Counted from the stretch's first letter, positions 36,869-45,531 are shown. The stretch is 64,000 nucleotides of DNA from Desulfuromonas sp. KJ2020 (GCF_024197615.1 NZ_JAKUKE010000003.1:1203436-1267435), one strand, 5' to 3'. Notes: a model not told the origin generated them from the letters alone. A program made the numbers and translations.

Positions 36869-38053
36869 CTACTTCGAGGGACTTCCCTCTTTCTCGCGGC
36901 GCTGCTGCTCTTTGCGCCTCTCTTCCTCGGCCTGACGATAGAAGGCGTCATAATCCACCCCGCGCATGTGCCCCAAACCATAAATGGACAACTTCGCCGG
37001 ACCTTCCTGATTGGCGACAACAATCAGTTCACTCAGTTCGAAGTCCTTGGCCGCCAGAGCCTGGAAGTAGTCGAGCCCCGTGGAAGACACCGCGATGCCG
37101 GCGGGAATGTTCAGAGACCCTCTGGACTGACCGGGATCGCCGAAAAACATCAACAGGCGATAATCCCGGTTGAACATCTGCACATTCTGAAAAGCGGCAT
37201 CGACGACATAGAGTCGCCCATCTTTCCCAGCCGCCACCCCTCGGGGACGACTGAACTGACCGAAACCATCGCCAAGTTTGCCGAAGCCGCCCAGATAATT
37301 GCCATCCCGGTCATAAGAGAGGATCCGGCCGGAAAGTACATTGCTGATGGAAAACTTACCCTGGTCGTCCAGGGTCATGCTGATGGGCAGACGGAACCGG
37401 CTGTCCGGTTCGCCCGTGTTGCCGAACTCACTGTTCTGCTTGCCGCTCTGCCGATCGAGCACCCGAATACTATGGTTTTCCGAATCGAGGATATAGACCT
37501 GACGAGAATCAACCGCGACGTCGACCGGTTTCATCTTCAGATCGTCGCCATAGCTGCGGACGAAATTGCCCAGAGCGTCGTAAGCCAGCACCAGCCGCCG
37601 CTGGGTATCGGCCACAAAGAGCTGTCCTTCGCGGTCTACGGCGATCCCGGTCGGCTTTTTGAGGGAACCGGGGCCGAAATTGCCCTTGAGCAGTTCAAAA
37701 CGGCCTTCTTCCAGGTCGATCACCACGACAGTACGCTGCATGGTGTCCGACACATAGAGGGTCGTGCCGTTGACGGCCACACCATAGGGTTTGACCAGCG
37801 TGCGAACCTGAGTTTTCTGGTTGCCGTTTTGGACACTGAAAAGAGAAAAACCGTCTTCCTTGGCCTCAACATCGCGGGAATCCCTGATTCCCAGTAGAAA
37901 CTGGATGCGCGGGGGATTGGGCTCGGGGGGAAAAAAGATCGGATCTTTAGATACAGTCGTTTTGCCCGCACATCCCGTCAAGGCTCCTAGAATGCAAAAA
38001 CATAAAACAACCCCCCTGAGAATTTTTCCCTTCATGCCATCGTTGTTCCTCAT
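36869..38053 (-). CDS. NHL-repeat beta-propeller lipoprotein, first gene of the conduit operon
   Basis: A 394-residue protein with lipobox LGALTGC and NHL blades of the type KPTGIAVDREGQLFVADTQ, interrupted here for brevity, ending in a charged helix (EERRKEQQRREKEGSPSK). It is a paralog of the propeller at 33103-34167; both begin with the motif PPRIQ(F/Y)L. The ATG at 38053 has GGGAGG nine bases upstream. It is followed by the pentaheme lipoprotein, barrel, second propeller and twelve-heme cytochrome, with short gaps or overlaps, so the five genes are probably one transcript. Confidence 0.87.
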   Translation of the reverse strand: MRNNDGMKGKILRGVVLCFCILGALTGCAGKTTVSKDPIFFPPEPNPPRIQFLLGIRDSRDVEAKEDGFSLFSVQNGNQKTQVRTLVKPYGVAVNGTTLYVSDTMQRTVVVIDLEEGRFELLKGNFGPGSLKKPTGIAVDREGQLFVADTQRRLVLAYDALGNFVRSYGDDLKMKPVDVAVDSRQVYILDSENHSIRVLDRQSGKQNSEFGNTGEPDSRFRLPISMTLDDQGKFSISNVLSGRILSYDRDGNYLGGFGKLGDGFGQFSRPRGVAAGKDGRLYVVDAAFQNVQMFNRDYRLLMFFGDPGQSRGSLNIPAGIAVSSTGLDYFQALAAKDFELSELIVVANQEGPAKLSIYGLGHMRGVDYDAFYRQAEEERRKEQQRREKEGSPSK

Positions 38054-38313
38054 TTAGCGTTGCCTCCCATAATGGTGTGGTCCAAATCAAGAGAATGAAG
38101 GCTGCAATCTTCATACCCGGGGGATAGACGATCATGCCCTCTTTATTTTTCCCAATTTCGATATCTTCAATAAGACCAGCCACACCCCGAGGCCGTCATT
38201 TGCACAATAATTCACGCCTTTTACCGGAACGTCGGGCAGAACCTGCGCAATAACGTGAAAGGGCCACTGGCCAAAGCCAGTGGCCCACATTTCAGCAGTC
38301 AGCAGTCAGCAAT

Positions 38314-39006
38314 TTACTTGGCGTGACAGCTGCGGCAGATCTGCGAATCGGCCTGAGGTGCATAGAGGAAGTAGGCGTCCATAACGGTGTTGGCGCTGTT
38401 ATGAACATCGTGGCAGCTGGCGCAGGTGAAGGTGGTTCCATCCCAAAGGACATCGGCAATGGTTACACCTTTGGTGCTGCCCATGAACGGCGTGGCGGCA
38501 TCGTTGATCTCGTTATCCGCCGTGGCGACATCGAGGTAATTGAAGCCGATGGGATGGTCGTTCATGAGGATTCCACCGGTACCGACAGCGTATTCATTGT
38601 AGAAATCGCCGACCAGGACGTCATTGCCCGCCTTGCCATAATAGGAGTCATAGGCGACGACACCGTCATGACAGCTCATGCACAGACGAGAAGGACCATC
38701 CACGACATCGAGGCTGACCACCGCATCCAAAGTCGCACTGGTATAAGGCATAAAGACTTCCTGGGTCAGCGGTTTGGTCCACAGAGGCATGTAATCGGAA
38801 AGACTGGCGTCTTCCGCATGGTGAGGAGTGTGGCAATAGGCGCAGACGCGGCCCTGAGCGTCAGGTACATCGTCCAGCATAGTCATATCATGGGGCGAAC
38901 CAACGATACCGCTGCCGGGAGTATAAGAATTCGTGGCAGCAAAAGAAACAGTGGCAGAGAGTGCGACGGCGCACAAAGCGATAAGCAACTTCTTCATCTT
39001 GCTCAT
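38314..39006 (-). CDS. Exported tetraheme cytochrome c
   Basis: A 230-residue protein with signal peptide (ALCAVALSATVSFAA) and four heme sites: CAYCH, CMSCH, CASCH and CRSCH. The pattern CAYCHTPHHAED, LCMSCHDGVVA, NDHPIGF recurs in the N-terminal half of the cytochrome at 31457-33106. The small size, few hemes and many residues per heme resemble the OmcE type of filament-forming cytochromes in general character, but I cannot claim homology. An AAAGGAGA ribosome binding site precedes the ATG. A sigma-54 promoter lies 179 nt upstream. Confidence 0.9.
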   Translation of the reverse strand: MSKMKKLLIALCAVALSATVSFAATNSYTPGSGIVGSPHDMTMLDDVPDAQGRVCAYCHTPHHAEDASLSDYMPLWTKPLTQEVFMPYTSATLDAVVSLDVVDGPSRLCMSCHDGVVAYDSYYGKAGNDVLVGDFYNEYAVGTGGILMNDHPIGFNYLDVATADNEINDAATPFMGSTKGVTIADVLWDGTTFTCASCHDVHNSANTVMDAYFLYAPQADSQICRSCHAK

Positions 39007-39183
39007 TTTGGATCTCCTTTGAATTCATTAAAAAATACGTTTGTAAAAACCTCCATTGTCCACGTTCAGCTCTTTTCTCACCTGCCCTTCGGCCGCAGAC
39101 ACCCCATGTGCAGGGACCATCCGGAGCAGTGACCATTTCCTCCCCCAAAGAAGAAATGATCTTGTGTTGCTGTCTTTCCATTG

Positions 39184-39200
39184 AGCAAGGGCAATGCCAA
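39184..39200 (-). promoter_or_regulatory. Sigma-54 (-24/-12) promoter of the tetraheme cytochrome gene
   Basis: On the minus strand TTGGCATTGCCCTTGCT matches TGGCA at -24 and TTGCT at -12 with 10 bp between GG and GC. The GC is 179 nt before the ATG at 39006, so the leader is about 165 nt. It is the best of the three sigma-54 sites in the window. Confidence 0.8.
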
Positions 39201-39257
39201 GAGGCAATCTCAAATTTTATTCATTTTTTTCTTTATATTTTCAATATGTTATAAAAC

Positions 39258-39316
39258 ACCCCCCAAGCACACCCCACCCCATACCCAGGGTGTCTCTCGG
39301 GATAGACTAGGGGGTG
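39258..39316. promoter_or_regulatory. Candidate enhancer sites upstream of the tetraheme cytochrome promoter
   Basis: ACCCCCCAAG (39258-39267) and, inverted, CTAGGGGGTGCT lie 60-120 bp upstream of the -24 element, a typical position for an NtrC-type activator. The first 10-mer is shared with 25312-25321. The rest of 39007-39456 is leader and AT-rich spacer with no gene. Confidence 0.5.
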
Positions 39317-39456
39317 CTCCTTATCTTTTTATGACCTGGTGCCTTGCCATTTACCCACCTTGGCCACCTTGAAGGCCATATCCCCACCCGTCAAAAACAA
39401 AAAAAAAGACCCCGCAACAGCAGGGTCGTGAAAGTCGGTATCTTTAGGTAGGGGGA

Positions 39457-40812
39457 TCAGGGGTTCTGGTAATCCACAGGATTGTAACGATCATAGAAGA
39501 GACTGCGATGACAGCCGGGCGTGCAGCCGCCTCCTGTCGCTGTTTTCTCAAAACGGGTGGGAATGCGCCAGTCGCCAAAAGCGGCCCCCTGTTCGCTGAC
39601 CAGTTTTTCCAGGTTGCTGGCATGGGGCTCATGACAGGCCCGGCAACTGCGCCCCTTCCAGGGATCGGCGACGTGGACGTAATGGAGATTGTTTTTGCCA
39701 TTGCGGAAGTCGGTATAGATGGAGGTCTCGGGGAATCGCAGCATGTCGCTGTCGTGGCAGTCCATGCACAGGGCGTAGGTATCCGGCTTGAAAGGCGCGT
39801 AGAAACCTGCCGGATAGGCGTTTTTCAGCAGTCGGAAATAATCGGAGCCGTGGGGATCGTGACAGGCGGCGCAGGCCCCTTCGGCCACGGGCCCATGCAG
39901 CATCGATTTGCCCTCGAGTTCACGCGCCATGTTTTTAAGGGGCCGGGAGCGCCGGTTGTCATCCTTGCCATGACAGGAGAGACAAACCTCCTGTTGCGGG
40001 GCGGGAAGCAGCGCCGGGTAATCGGAAAAATGCGTGGAATGACAGGCACCGCAACTTTCCTCCCGATAAAGCGGCGCGTGCCGGGTAGATGATTTGGTCA
40101 GTTTGTCGCCGAAAGCCGGGTGGCAGCCGAGGCACAGGTCGGGTTGCGCCTGTTTCAGCAGTTTTTTGACGGAAGCGGCATGAGGGTTGTGGCAGGTGGT
40201 ACATTCGGATTCGCGCACGGCCGTATGAACGATGGGAGATTGCTCAAGCCCCTCCGCCATGTCGGCATGGCAGCGGGTACAGGTTTGCACCGGCGATTGC
40301 CTGAGAAGAGAAGCGGTATTCGATTCATGGGGATTGTGGCATTCGAGACAGGCGCCGACAGCGGCGGGGCCATGCATGACCTGGCCCTCGAAACCCTGCT
40401 TATCGTGGCAGCCGAAACAGAGTAGGCGTACATCCCCCTTATCGACGCTGAGCAGCGCTGGCCTTCCCCCGTGCGGGTCATGACAGGCGGTACACTCCCC
40501 CGCCTGGGCCGGTGCGTGGACCATACGCTTTTTACCTATTTCCTCATGACACGGACTGCACAGCTTCGCCCCGCTCTCCACAAGAACGATCGTCGGGCGC
40601 CCTTTCTGCGGATGAGAAGCGCCCTCGGTTTGGTGGCAGGACAGACACTCCCCCCCCTGCACCGGCGCATGGCGAGAATCCTGTGTTTGCATACCGGCGT
40701 GGCAGCCTGAGGTGAGGCAGTCCTGAGCCAGGGCCGCAGACCATTCACCCCAGAAGAGAAAGATAGACACCAGAAGAAGGGCTAAACGGCCACTGAACAC
40801 GGGTGGGCACAT
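39457..40812 (-). CDS. Exported multiheme cytochrome c, 13 CXXCH plus CX4CH and CX3CH (up to 15 hemes)
   Basis: A 451-residue protein with signal peptide (LALLLVSIFLFWGEWSAALA). CXXCH sites are CLSCH, CSPCH, CTACH, CFGCH, CLECH, CTRCH, CTTCH, CLGCH, CGACH, CLSCH, CAACH, CMDCH and CRACH. In addition CLTSGCH (four residues between cysteines) opens the protein and CTPGCH (three) closes it. The pattern M/V-H-x-P-x-x-x-G-x-C-x-x-C-H-x-P-H repeats along the chain, the doubled-CXXCH (NapC/NrfH- and c3-like) arrangement. It precedes the NtrC-type regulator gene's 3' end on the same strand by 65 bp and may be co-transcribed with it. Confidence 0.9.
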   Translation of the reverse strand: MCPPVFSGRLALLLVSIFLFWGEWSAALAQDCLTSGCHAGMQTQDSRHAPVQGGECLSCHQTEGASHPQKGRPTIVLVESGAKLCSPCHEEIGKKRMVHAPAQAGECTACHDPHGGRPALLSVDKGDVRLLCFGCHDKQGFEGQVMHGPAAVGACLECHNPHESNTASLLRQSPVQTCTRCHADMAEGLEQSPIVHTAVRESECTTCHNPHAASVKKLLKQAQPDLCLGCHPAFGDKLTKSSTRHAPLYREESCGACHSTHFSDYPALLPAPQQEVCLSCHGKDDNRRSRPLKNMARELEGKSMLHGPVAEGACAACHDPHGSDYFRLLKNAYPAGFYAPFKPDTYALCMDCHDSDMLRFPETSIYTDFRNGKNNLHYVHVADPWKGRSCRACHEPHASNLEKLVSEQGAAFGDWRIPTRFEKTATGGGCTPGCHRSLFYDRYNPVDYQNP

Positions 40813-40876
40813 GGCAGTCCTTTACAGGATTTGAGGCAAGAAGAAAGGATTCAACCGGCAGTCGGCGTCAAAACAG

Positions 40877-42391
40877 CTAGCCAGACGAGACAGAGGCCTC
40901 CTGCTCATCATTGGGATAGTTTTCCAGCCCGAACTTCTTACGCCGGTAGCGCAGGGTGTCGAGACTCATGCCGAGACACTTGGCGGCTCGGGTCTGATTG
41001 CCCCGGTAACGGGTCAACGCCTGCATGATGTAAGCCTTTTCCACGGCCTCGATGGAAATCCCTTCCGGGGGCAGAATGACACGAGGCAGGCTCGGATCAT
41101 CGGCAAAAACAGTCTCTTCAGCCTGGATCGAGGCAGGAAAGTCATGGATGATGGCTGAAGATCGGGAAGAGGCAGAGGCTTCCAGGTCTTGGCCGTCGGT
41201 AAAATTATCGGATATTTCCTGGACTTCAGGAGGAAAAAAACGGGAGGTCAAAAGCGGCCCCGGTTCCATAATCATGGCGCGTTCAATGACATTGCGCAAC
41301 TCACGACAGTTCCCGGGCCAATTGTAGCGATTAAGACAATCGAGCGCCTCCGGAGCCAGTCCTTCGATTTTTTTATGGTAGCTTCGATTGATCTTGTCAA
41401 TGAAATAGGAGGCGATCTGTCCGATGTTCTCCCGACGCGCCCGCAAGGGCGGGAGTTGAATGCTCAGGACATTGAGGCGAAAAAAAAGATCGCCGCGGAA
41501 GGTTCCTTCCTGCACCATGGCCGACAGGTTCTGATTGGTGGCAGCGATGATGCGAACGTCGACTTCCGAGTCCCGGTTGCTACCCAGCCGACGATAGCGT
41601 TTGTTCTCGATGACCTTAAGAATTTTGGCCTGCATGGCCAAAGGCATGTCACCAATTTCATCCAAAAAGACCGTGCCGCCATCCGCCGCGGCGAAAATGC
41701 CTTTTTCCGAGTTGGCGGCGCTGGTAAAGGCGCCTTTTTCATGACCGAAGAGTTCATTTTCGAGAAGATGCTCGGGGATAGCCGCACAATTGATATCGAT
41801 GAAGGGCCGGTCACGACGGGGACTGTGCTGATGCAGGGCGCGGGCTACGAGCTCTTTGCCGGTGCCGCTTTCGCCTAGGATGAGCACGGTTTTGCACTGC
41901 GCTTCGGCACAGACCTTGATCATCTTGAAGACTTCCATCATCTTGGCGCCGGTGCCGATCAGACGGTCGTAGTCTTCTTCGGGAGAAGACTGGGGCTGGG
42001 GCGGGTTGATCGGCATATTCAGGGTTCTTTTTTCAAGAGCCTGAGCGATGGTCTGATGGATGGCGGCAATATTGAACGGCTTGCCGATGAAATCTTCCGC
42101 CCCTTGCTTTAAAGCTTCGACGGCGGAGTCCATATGCGAGTTGGCCGTAATGATAATGACCGCCAGGCTGGGATCATGAGCCTTCATCTGCTTGAGCAAA
42201 TCCAACCCATTGGCATCAGGCAGAAAGACATCCAGCAACACGACATCCGGGGAAAAGGAATTCAGTTTGGCGAGGGCCTCCTCCCCCGTACCGGCGGTAT
42301 CGGTCTCATAACCGCTTTTCCCCAGGGATGTTCCTAGAGACCAACGGATCAATTGTTCGTCATCAACGACCAGTACCCGATTATTCGCCAT
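40877..42391 (-). CDS. NtrC-family sigma-54-dependent response regulator
   Basis: A 504-residue protein: receiver (VVDDEQLIRW, phospho-acceptor in VVLLDVFLPD, KPF lysine), AAA+ domain with Walker A GESGTGKE and Walker B GGTVFLDEIGD, and a Fis-type HTH (RGNQTRAAKCLGMSLDTLRYRRKKF). The sigma-54 contact loop reads GAFTSA instead of GAFTGA. A long acidic linker separates AAA+ and HTH. It is convergent to nothing and divergent from the 12-heme cytochrome/histidine kinase pair at 43-45.5 kb, its likely partner kinase. It is the only sigma-54 activator in the window and so the candidate for the three sigma-54 promoters found here. Confidence 0.94.
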   Translation of the reverse strand: MANNRVLVVDDEQLIRWSLGTSLGKSGYETDTAGTGEEALAKLNSFSPDVVLLDVFLPDANGLDLLKQMKAHDPSLAVIIITANSHMDSAVEALKQGAEDFIGKPFNIAAIHQTIAQALEKRTLNMPINPPQPQSSPEEDYDRLIGTGAKMMEVFKMIKVCAEAQCKTVLILGESGTGKELVARALHQHSPRRDRPFIDINCAAIPEHLLENELFGHEKGAFTSAANSEKGIFAAADGGTVFLDEIGDMPLAMQAKILKVIENKRYRRLGSNRDSEVDVRIIAATNQNLSAMVQEGTFRGDLFFRLNVLSIQLPPLRARRENIGQIASYFIDKINRSYHKKIEGLAPEALDCLNRYNWPGNCRELRNVIERAMIMEPGPLLTSRFFPPEVQEISDNFTDGQDLEASASSRSSAIIHDFPASIQAEETVFADDPSLPRVILPPEGISIEAVEKAYIMQALTRYRGNQTRAAKCLGMSLDTLRYRRKKFGLENYPNDEQEASVSSG

Positions 42392-43023
42392 GCGAATCCT
42401 ACCTTCACCTTTCTGTCGGCGTTACAGCACACAGCCTTATTCGAGGCAAGATAACGACAAGAAGCTTGCCCCATTAAAATACAATTCGTAATTCAAATTT
42501 GCAAATATATGGCAATCAATATAAGTATTTAACACCTATCCATTTTGAGATATTGATCCAAACTGTCAAGCAAATATTTTCTAATGAGCCCAAAAGCCTC
42601 TATTCAGAGAAAAAATCATATCACAACAATAACACAATCGACAAACACCTGTTTCAATCGTTCTCTTTAATGCTAAATAATAGTCCATTTTTTAATATAT
42701 AAGAATACACAGATATACTCCTTGCCTCTTTTCATTCAATCATATTGCCCGTTCACAGCCTTTCATTTTTAATCTCACCTTGTGAAAACCCTTTTCCGGG
42801 GGAATGTCTGATGGGGATTTGCACGTTTTTTAGGGCATTTCGCCTGTCAATCACTCATCAGCAAGGATCACTCATCTTCCGTGAACATGGCGAACTCATG
42901 AAATTCTAAGAGGTTACAAATGAACTCACAAGACGGCACAGCCCCTGCAAAAGCCAGGACATTATCTGCGGACGTTACTGGCGGCCCCCAGTTAAGAACA
43001 TCATTAAAAGAGAGGATAATCCA
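42392..43023. other. 630-bp AT-rich divergent regulatory region
   Basis: The sequence between the regulator and the dodecaheme cytochrome is strikingly AT-rich compared with its flanks (42480-42780). It carries a direct repeat of G-rich motifs, GGGGAATG and GGGGATTTG, at 42800-42830. I found no convincing gene or sigma-54 site. A 35-codon reading frame starting at the ATG at 42920, with AAGAGG before it, runs into the cytochrome in another frame. Confidence 0.5.
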
Positions 43024-43824
43024 TTGCCGTCATCTTTCCCTCATCGCGGCTTTTTCTGGGTGCTGGCCTTTTTGGTTCTCGGCATGGAAGCTTTTGGGCC
43101 TGTCTGCGTAGCCGGAAACACCGACGTACCGACCTTAAACTCGGAGCATTGTCAGCTTTGCCACAAAACAGCTCCTCTGGATATTGCCGAGGCCGGTGGG
43201 GCGCACAAAACCCAGATTACCTGCCTCGACTGCCATCAGGGGCACCCTCCCCTGCAAATGGAAATCATCCCGGCCTGCCAACTCTGTCACACGGGCAAGC
43301 CTCACTACGCCCTGGAGCAGTGTCTCTCCTGTCACACCAATCCCCATCGTCCCCTTGAGACGACCTTCCCCGAAAAAATAACCGCGCCCTGTCTGACCTG
43401 CCATGAAACTGAGTCAATCGCCTTGCAGACTTATCCATCAGGTCATAGCCAACTCAGCTGCACCGGCTGTCACCTGGTGCACGGCCCCCCACCGGCCTGC
43501 ACCGAGTGCCATCGCCCTCATGATGAGGAGATGAAGTCATCGTCCTGCACGGGGTGTCATGAGGCCCACAGTCCGACAAGACTGGAATACAGGCAAGCCG
43601 TATCCGCTTCGGAATGCAGCTCCTGCCACGGCGATATTAGGGTTCGTCTGGCCGAAAGCGCCAGTCGCCACACCAGACTGGATTGCCTGACCTGCCACCT
43701 TTCCAGGCACGGCAGCATTCTGGATTGCACCGGGTGCCACGGCACGCCCCACTCCAAGACGATTCACGATCAATTTGACCGCTGTCAGGAATGCCACAAT
43801 GAGGCTCATAACCTGAGCATCTGA
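43024..43824 (+). CDS. Exported dodecaheme cytochrome c
   Basis: A 266-residue protein with 12 CXXCH sites in about 225 residues: CQLCH, CLDCH, CQLCH, CLSCH, CLTCH, CTGCH, CTECH, CTGCH, CSSCH, CLTCH, CTGCH and CQECH. That is one heme per about 19 residues, among the densest arrangements possible. The signal peptide core is FFWVLAFLVLGM with cleavage near CVAG. The start used is TTG at 43024, with AGAGG eight bases upstream; an ATG-initiated frame at 42920 could feed into it by a -1/+1 shift at a T run. The sensor kinase follows 48 bp downstream. Confidence 0.85.
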   Translation: MPSSFPHRGFFWVLAFLVLGMEAFGPVCVAGNTDVPTLNSEHCQLCHKTAPLDIAEAGGAHKTQITCLDCHQGHPPLQMEIIPACQLCHTGKPHYALEQCLSCHTNPHRPLETTFPEKITAPCLTCHETESIALQTYPSGHSQLSCTGCHLVHGPPPACTECHRPHDEEMKSSSCTGCHEAHSPTRLEYRQAVSASECSSCHGDIRVRLAESASRHTRLDCLTCHLSRHGSILDCTGCHGTPHSKTIHDQFDRCQECHNEAHNLSI

Positions 43825-43872
43825 CTTTTTATGATGTGCATGCACATGGCTGGTAACGATGGGATGAAATGA

Positions 43873-45519
43873 ATGATGAAAAACTCAGCCGATGAGATGA
43901 GAGCACCGGGAAAAACCGCCTATCTCCACAACTTCGCCAATGACCCCGGACTGGACTACGCCCACCGGATTATGGAAGAGAACCAGGAGCGCCTGGAAAA
44001 GATTTTTTCCAGCGTCCCGGTGGGTATCCTGGTCATTGAGGCCGAAAGCCACCGCATCATCGATGCCAACCCGAAGGCGCTCGAAATGATCGGGAGCCAT
44101 CGTGAAAAAATCCTGGGGCACATCTGCCACAATTTCATCTGTCCCGCCAAAGAGGGAGAATGCCCCATCACCGACAAGGATCATGCTCTGGACGGTTCGG
44201 AGCGCAGCCTGCTCACCATCAAAGGGGAAAATATCCCCATCCTGAAAACCGTGTCAACCATCGGCATTGGCGGAAAAAAGCATCTCATCGAGAGTTTTCT
44301 GGACATTTCCGACCTGAAGGCGACCAAACTCAAACTGGAGGAGAGCGAAAAGCGTTACCGGGATCTTTTTGAAAACGTCAGCGACATGGTGCAGATGATA
44401 TCACCGGACGGCCGCATTCTCTACAGCAACCCGGCCTGGGAAAGTCATCTGGGCTACGACAACCGGGAAATCGCCAGCCTGCACATAACCGATATTATCG
44501 AACAGGCCTGCCGTGAAAAATTCATGGCTACGGTTGCCCGCCTGTCCGCCAGGCAAAAACCGGGTTTGGTGGAGACCGTATTCACAGCCAAGGACGGGCG
44601 AAAAATTCCGGTGGAGGGGAACATCAGCTTTCAGAAGGAAGACGATAAACTGACTGGCATTCATCTGATCTGGCGGGACATCACGGTGCGCAAGGCCGAA
44701 GAGGCGCAGATCGTCGATCTGAACAGGCAGCTTGAGTCCATGGTCTCGGAAAAGGATCGGCAACTGCAGGACGCCCAGATTAAGTTGATACGAGCCGAAA
44801 AAATGGCGACGATTACGGGCATGGCCCATGGCACAGCCCATGAATTGAACAATCCTGTCAGTGGTATTCTCTGTGCCGTTCAGGTTCTCAGGGAGAGCAA
44901 GCAGCTCCTCCTTAACGATCGGGAAACCATCCAGGCCGCCCAGTGGCTGGAGGCCATTGAAAAAGCAGCTACCCGATGCGTCAAGATCGTCGATGACCTG
45001 AATGTCTTCTGCGACCAGGAAAAGACGGTTTTTCTCAAAACGGACATCGGCCACATTCTGAACCGCGCCCTTCATGCCCTGGAGCCGGAAATTGAAGCCA
45101 AGAGCATCCGGATTACGATGCCTCCCCCCCCCCAGTTGCCCCGCATCGACGCCGACCCCTGGCAGCTTGAGCGCCTACTGACCAACGTGTTGCGAAATGC
45201 CATCCTGGCCGTCGACAAAAGCACCGGCGAAATTCGAATAGCAAGCAGTGTGATCAAAGATATTGGCAGTGATGACCCGATGGTTCGCCTTTCCATCGGC
45301 GACAACGGCTGCGGCATCCCGACGGAAAACCTGTGCCGCATTTTCGACCCTTTCTTCACCTCCTGGTCTTCGGGCAAAAGAACTGGCCTAGGGTTGACGG
45401 TCTGCTACGGCATTGCCCGTCGACATCATGGCGACATCGATGTCTACAGCAGCGAAAAGGGGACCGAGGTGGTTGTCACCTTGCCGATCAGCCATCCCGG
45501 CCGAGAAACCTCCGTCTGA
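43873..45519 (+). CDS. PAS-PAS sensor histidine kinase, NtrB-like
   Basis: A 548-residue soluble kinase with two PAS domains (about 40-150 and 160-285), a coiled coil, a HisKA domain with phospho-acceptor histidine in GTAHELNNPVSG, and HATPase_c (NVLRNAILAV, DNGCGIP, GLGLTV). The first PAS has a cysteine motif CHNFICPAKEGECPI that could bind a metal or sense redox state. The kinase type and location next to the NtrC-family regulator at 40877-42391 suggest they form a two-component system. Confidence 0.92.
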   Translation: MMKNSADEMRAPGKTAYLHNFANDPGLDYAHRIMEENQERLEKIFSSVPVGILVIEAESHRIIDANPKALEMIGSHREKILGHICHNFICPAKEGECPITDKDHALDGSERSLLTIKGENIPILKTVSTIGIGGKKHLIESFLDISDLKATKLKLEESEKRYRDLFENVSDMVQMISPDGRILYSNPAWESHLGYDNREIASLHITDIIEQACREKFMATVARLSARQKPGLVETVFTAKDGRKIPVEGNISFQKEDDKLTGIHLIWRDITVRKAEEAQIVDLNRQLESMVSEKDRQLQDAQIKLIRAEKMATITGMAHGTAHELNNPVSGILCAVQVLRESKQLLLNDRETIQAAQWLEAIEKAATRCVKIVDDLNVFCDQEKTVFLKTDIGHILNRALHALEPEIEAKSIRITMPPPPQLPRIDADPWQLERLLTNVLRNAILAVDKSTGEIRIASSVIKDIGSDDPMVRLSIGDNGCGIPTENLCRIFDPFFTSWSSGKRTGLGLTVCYGIARRHHGDIDVYSSEKGTEVVVTLPISHPGRETSV

Positions 45520-45531
45520 TTTTCGCCCCTC

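Noticed and set aside
39007-39172. GEMM-type riboswitch in the long leader of the tetraheme cytochrome gene
   Set aside because: The required GCAAAGCC and GGGUUGCC cores are absent on both strands; the other two long cytochrome leaders also lack them.
42700-42920. Sigma-54 promoter before the dodecaheme cytochrome
   Set aside because: No GG-N10-GC match on the plus strand; near matches have TG instead of GG or GT/TG instead of GC.
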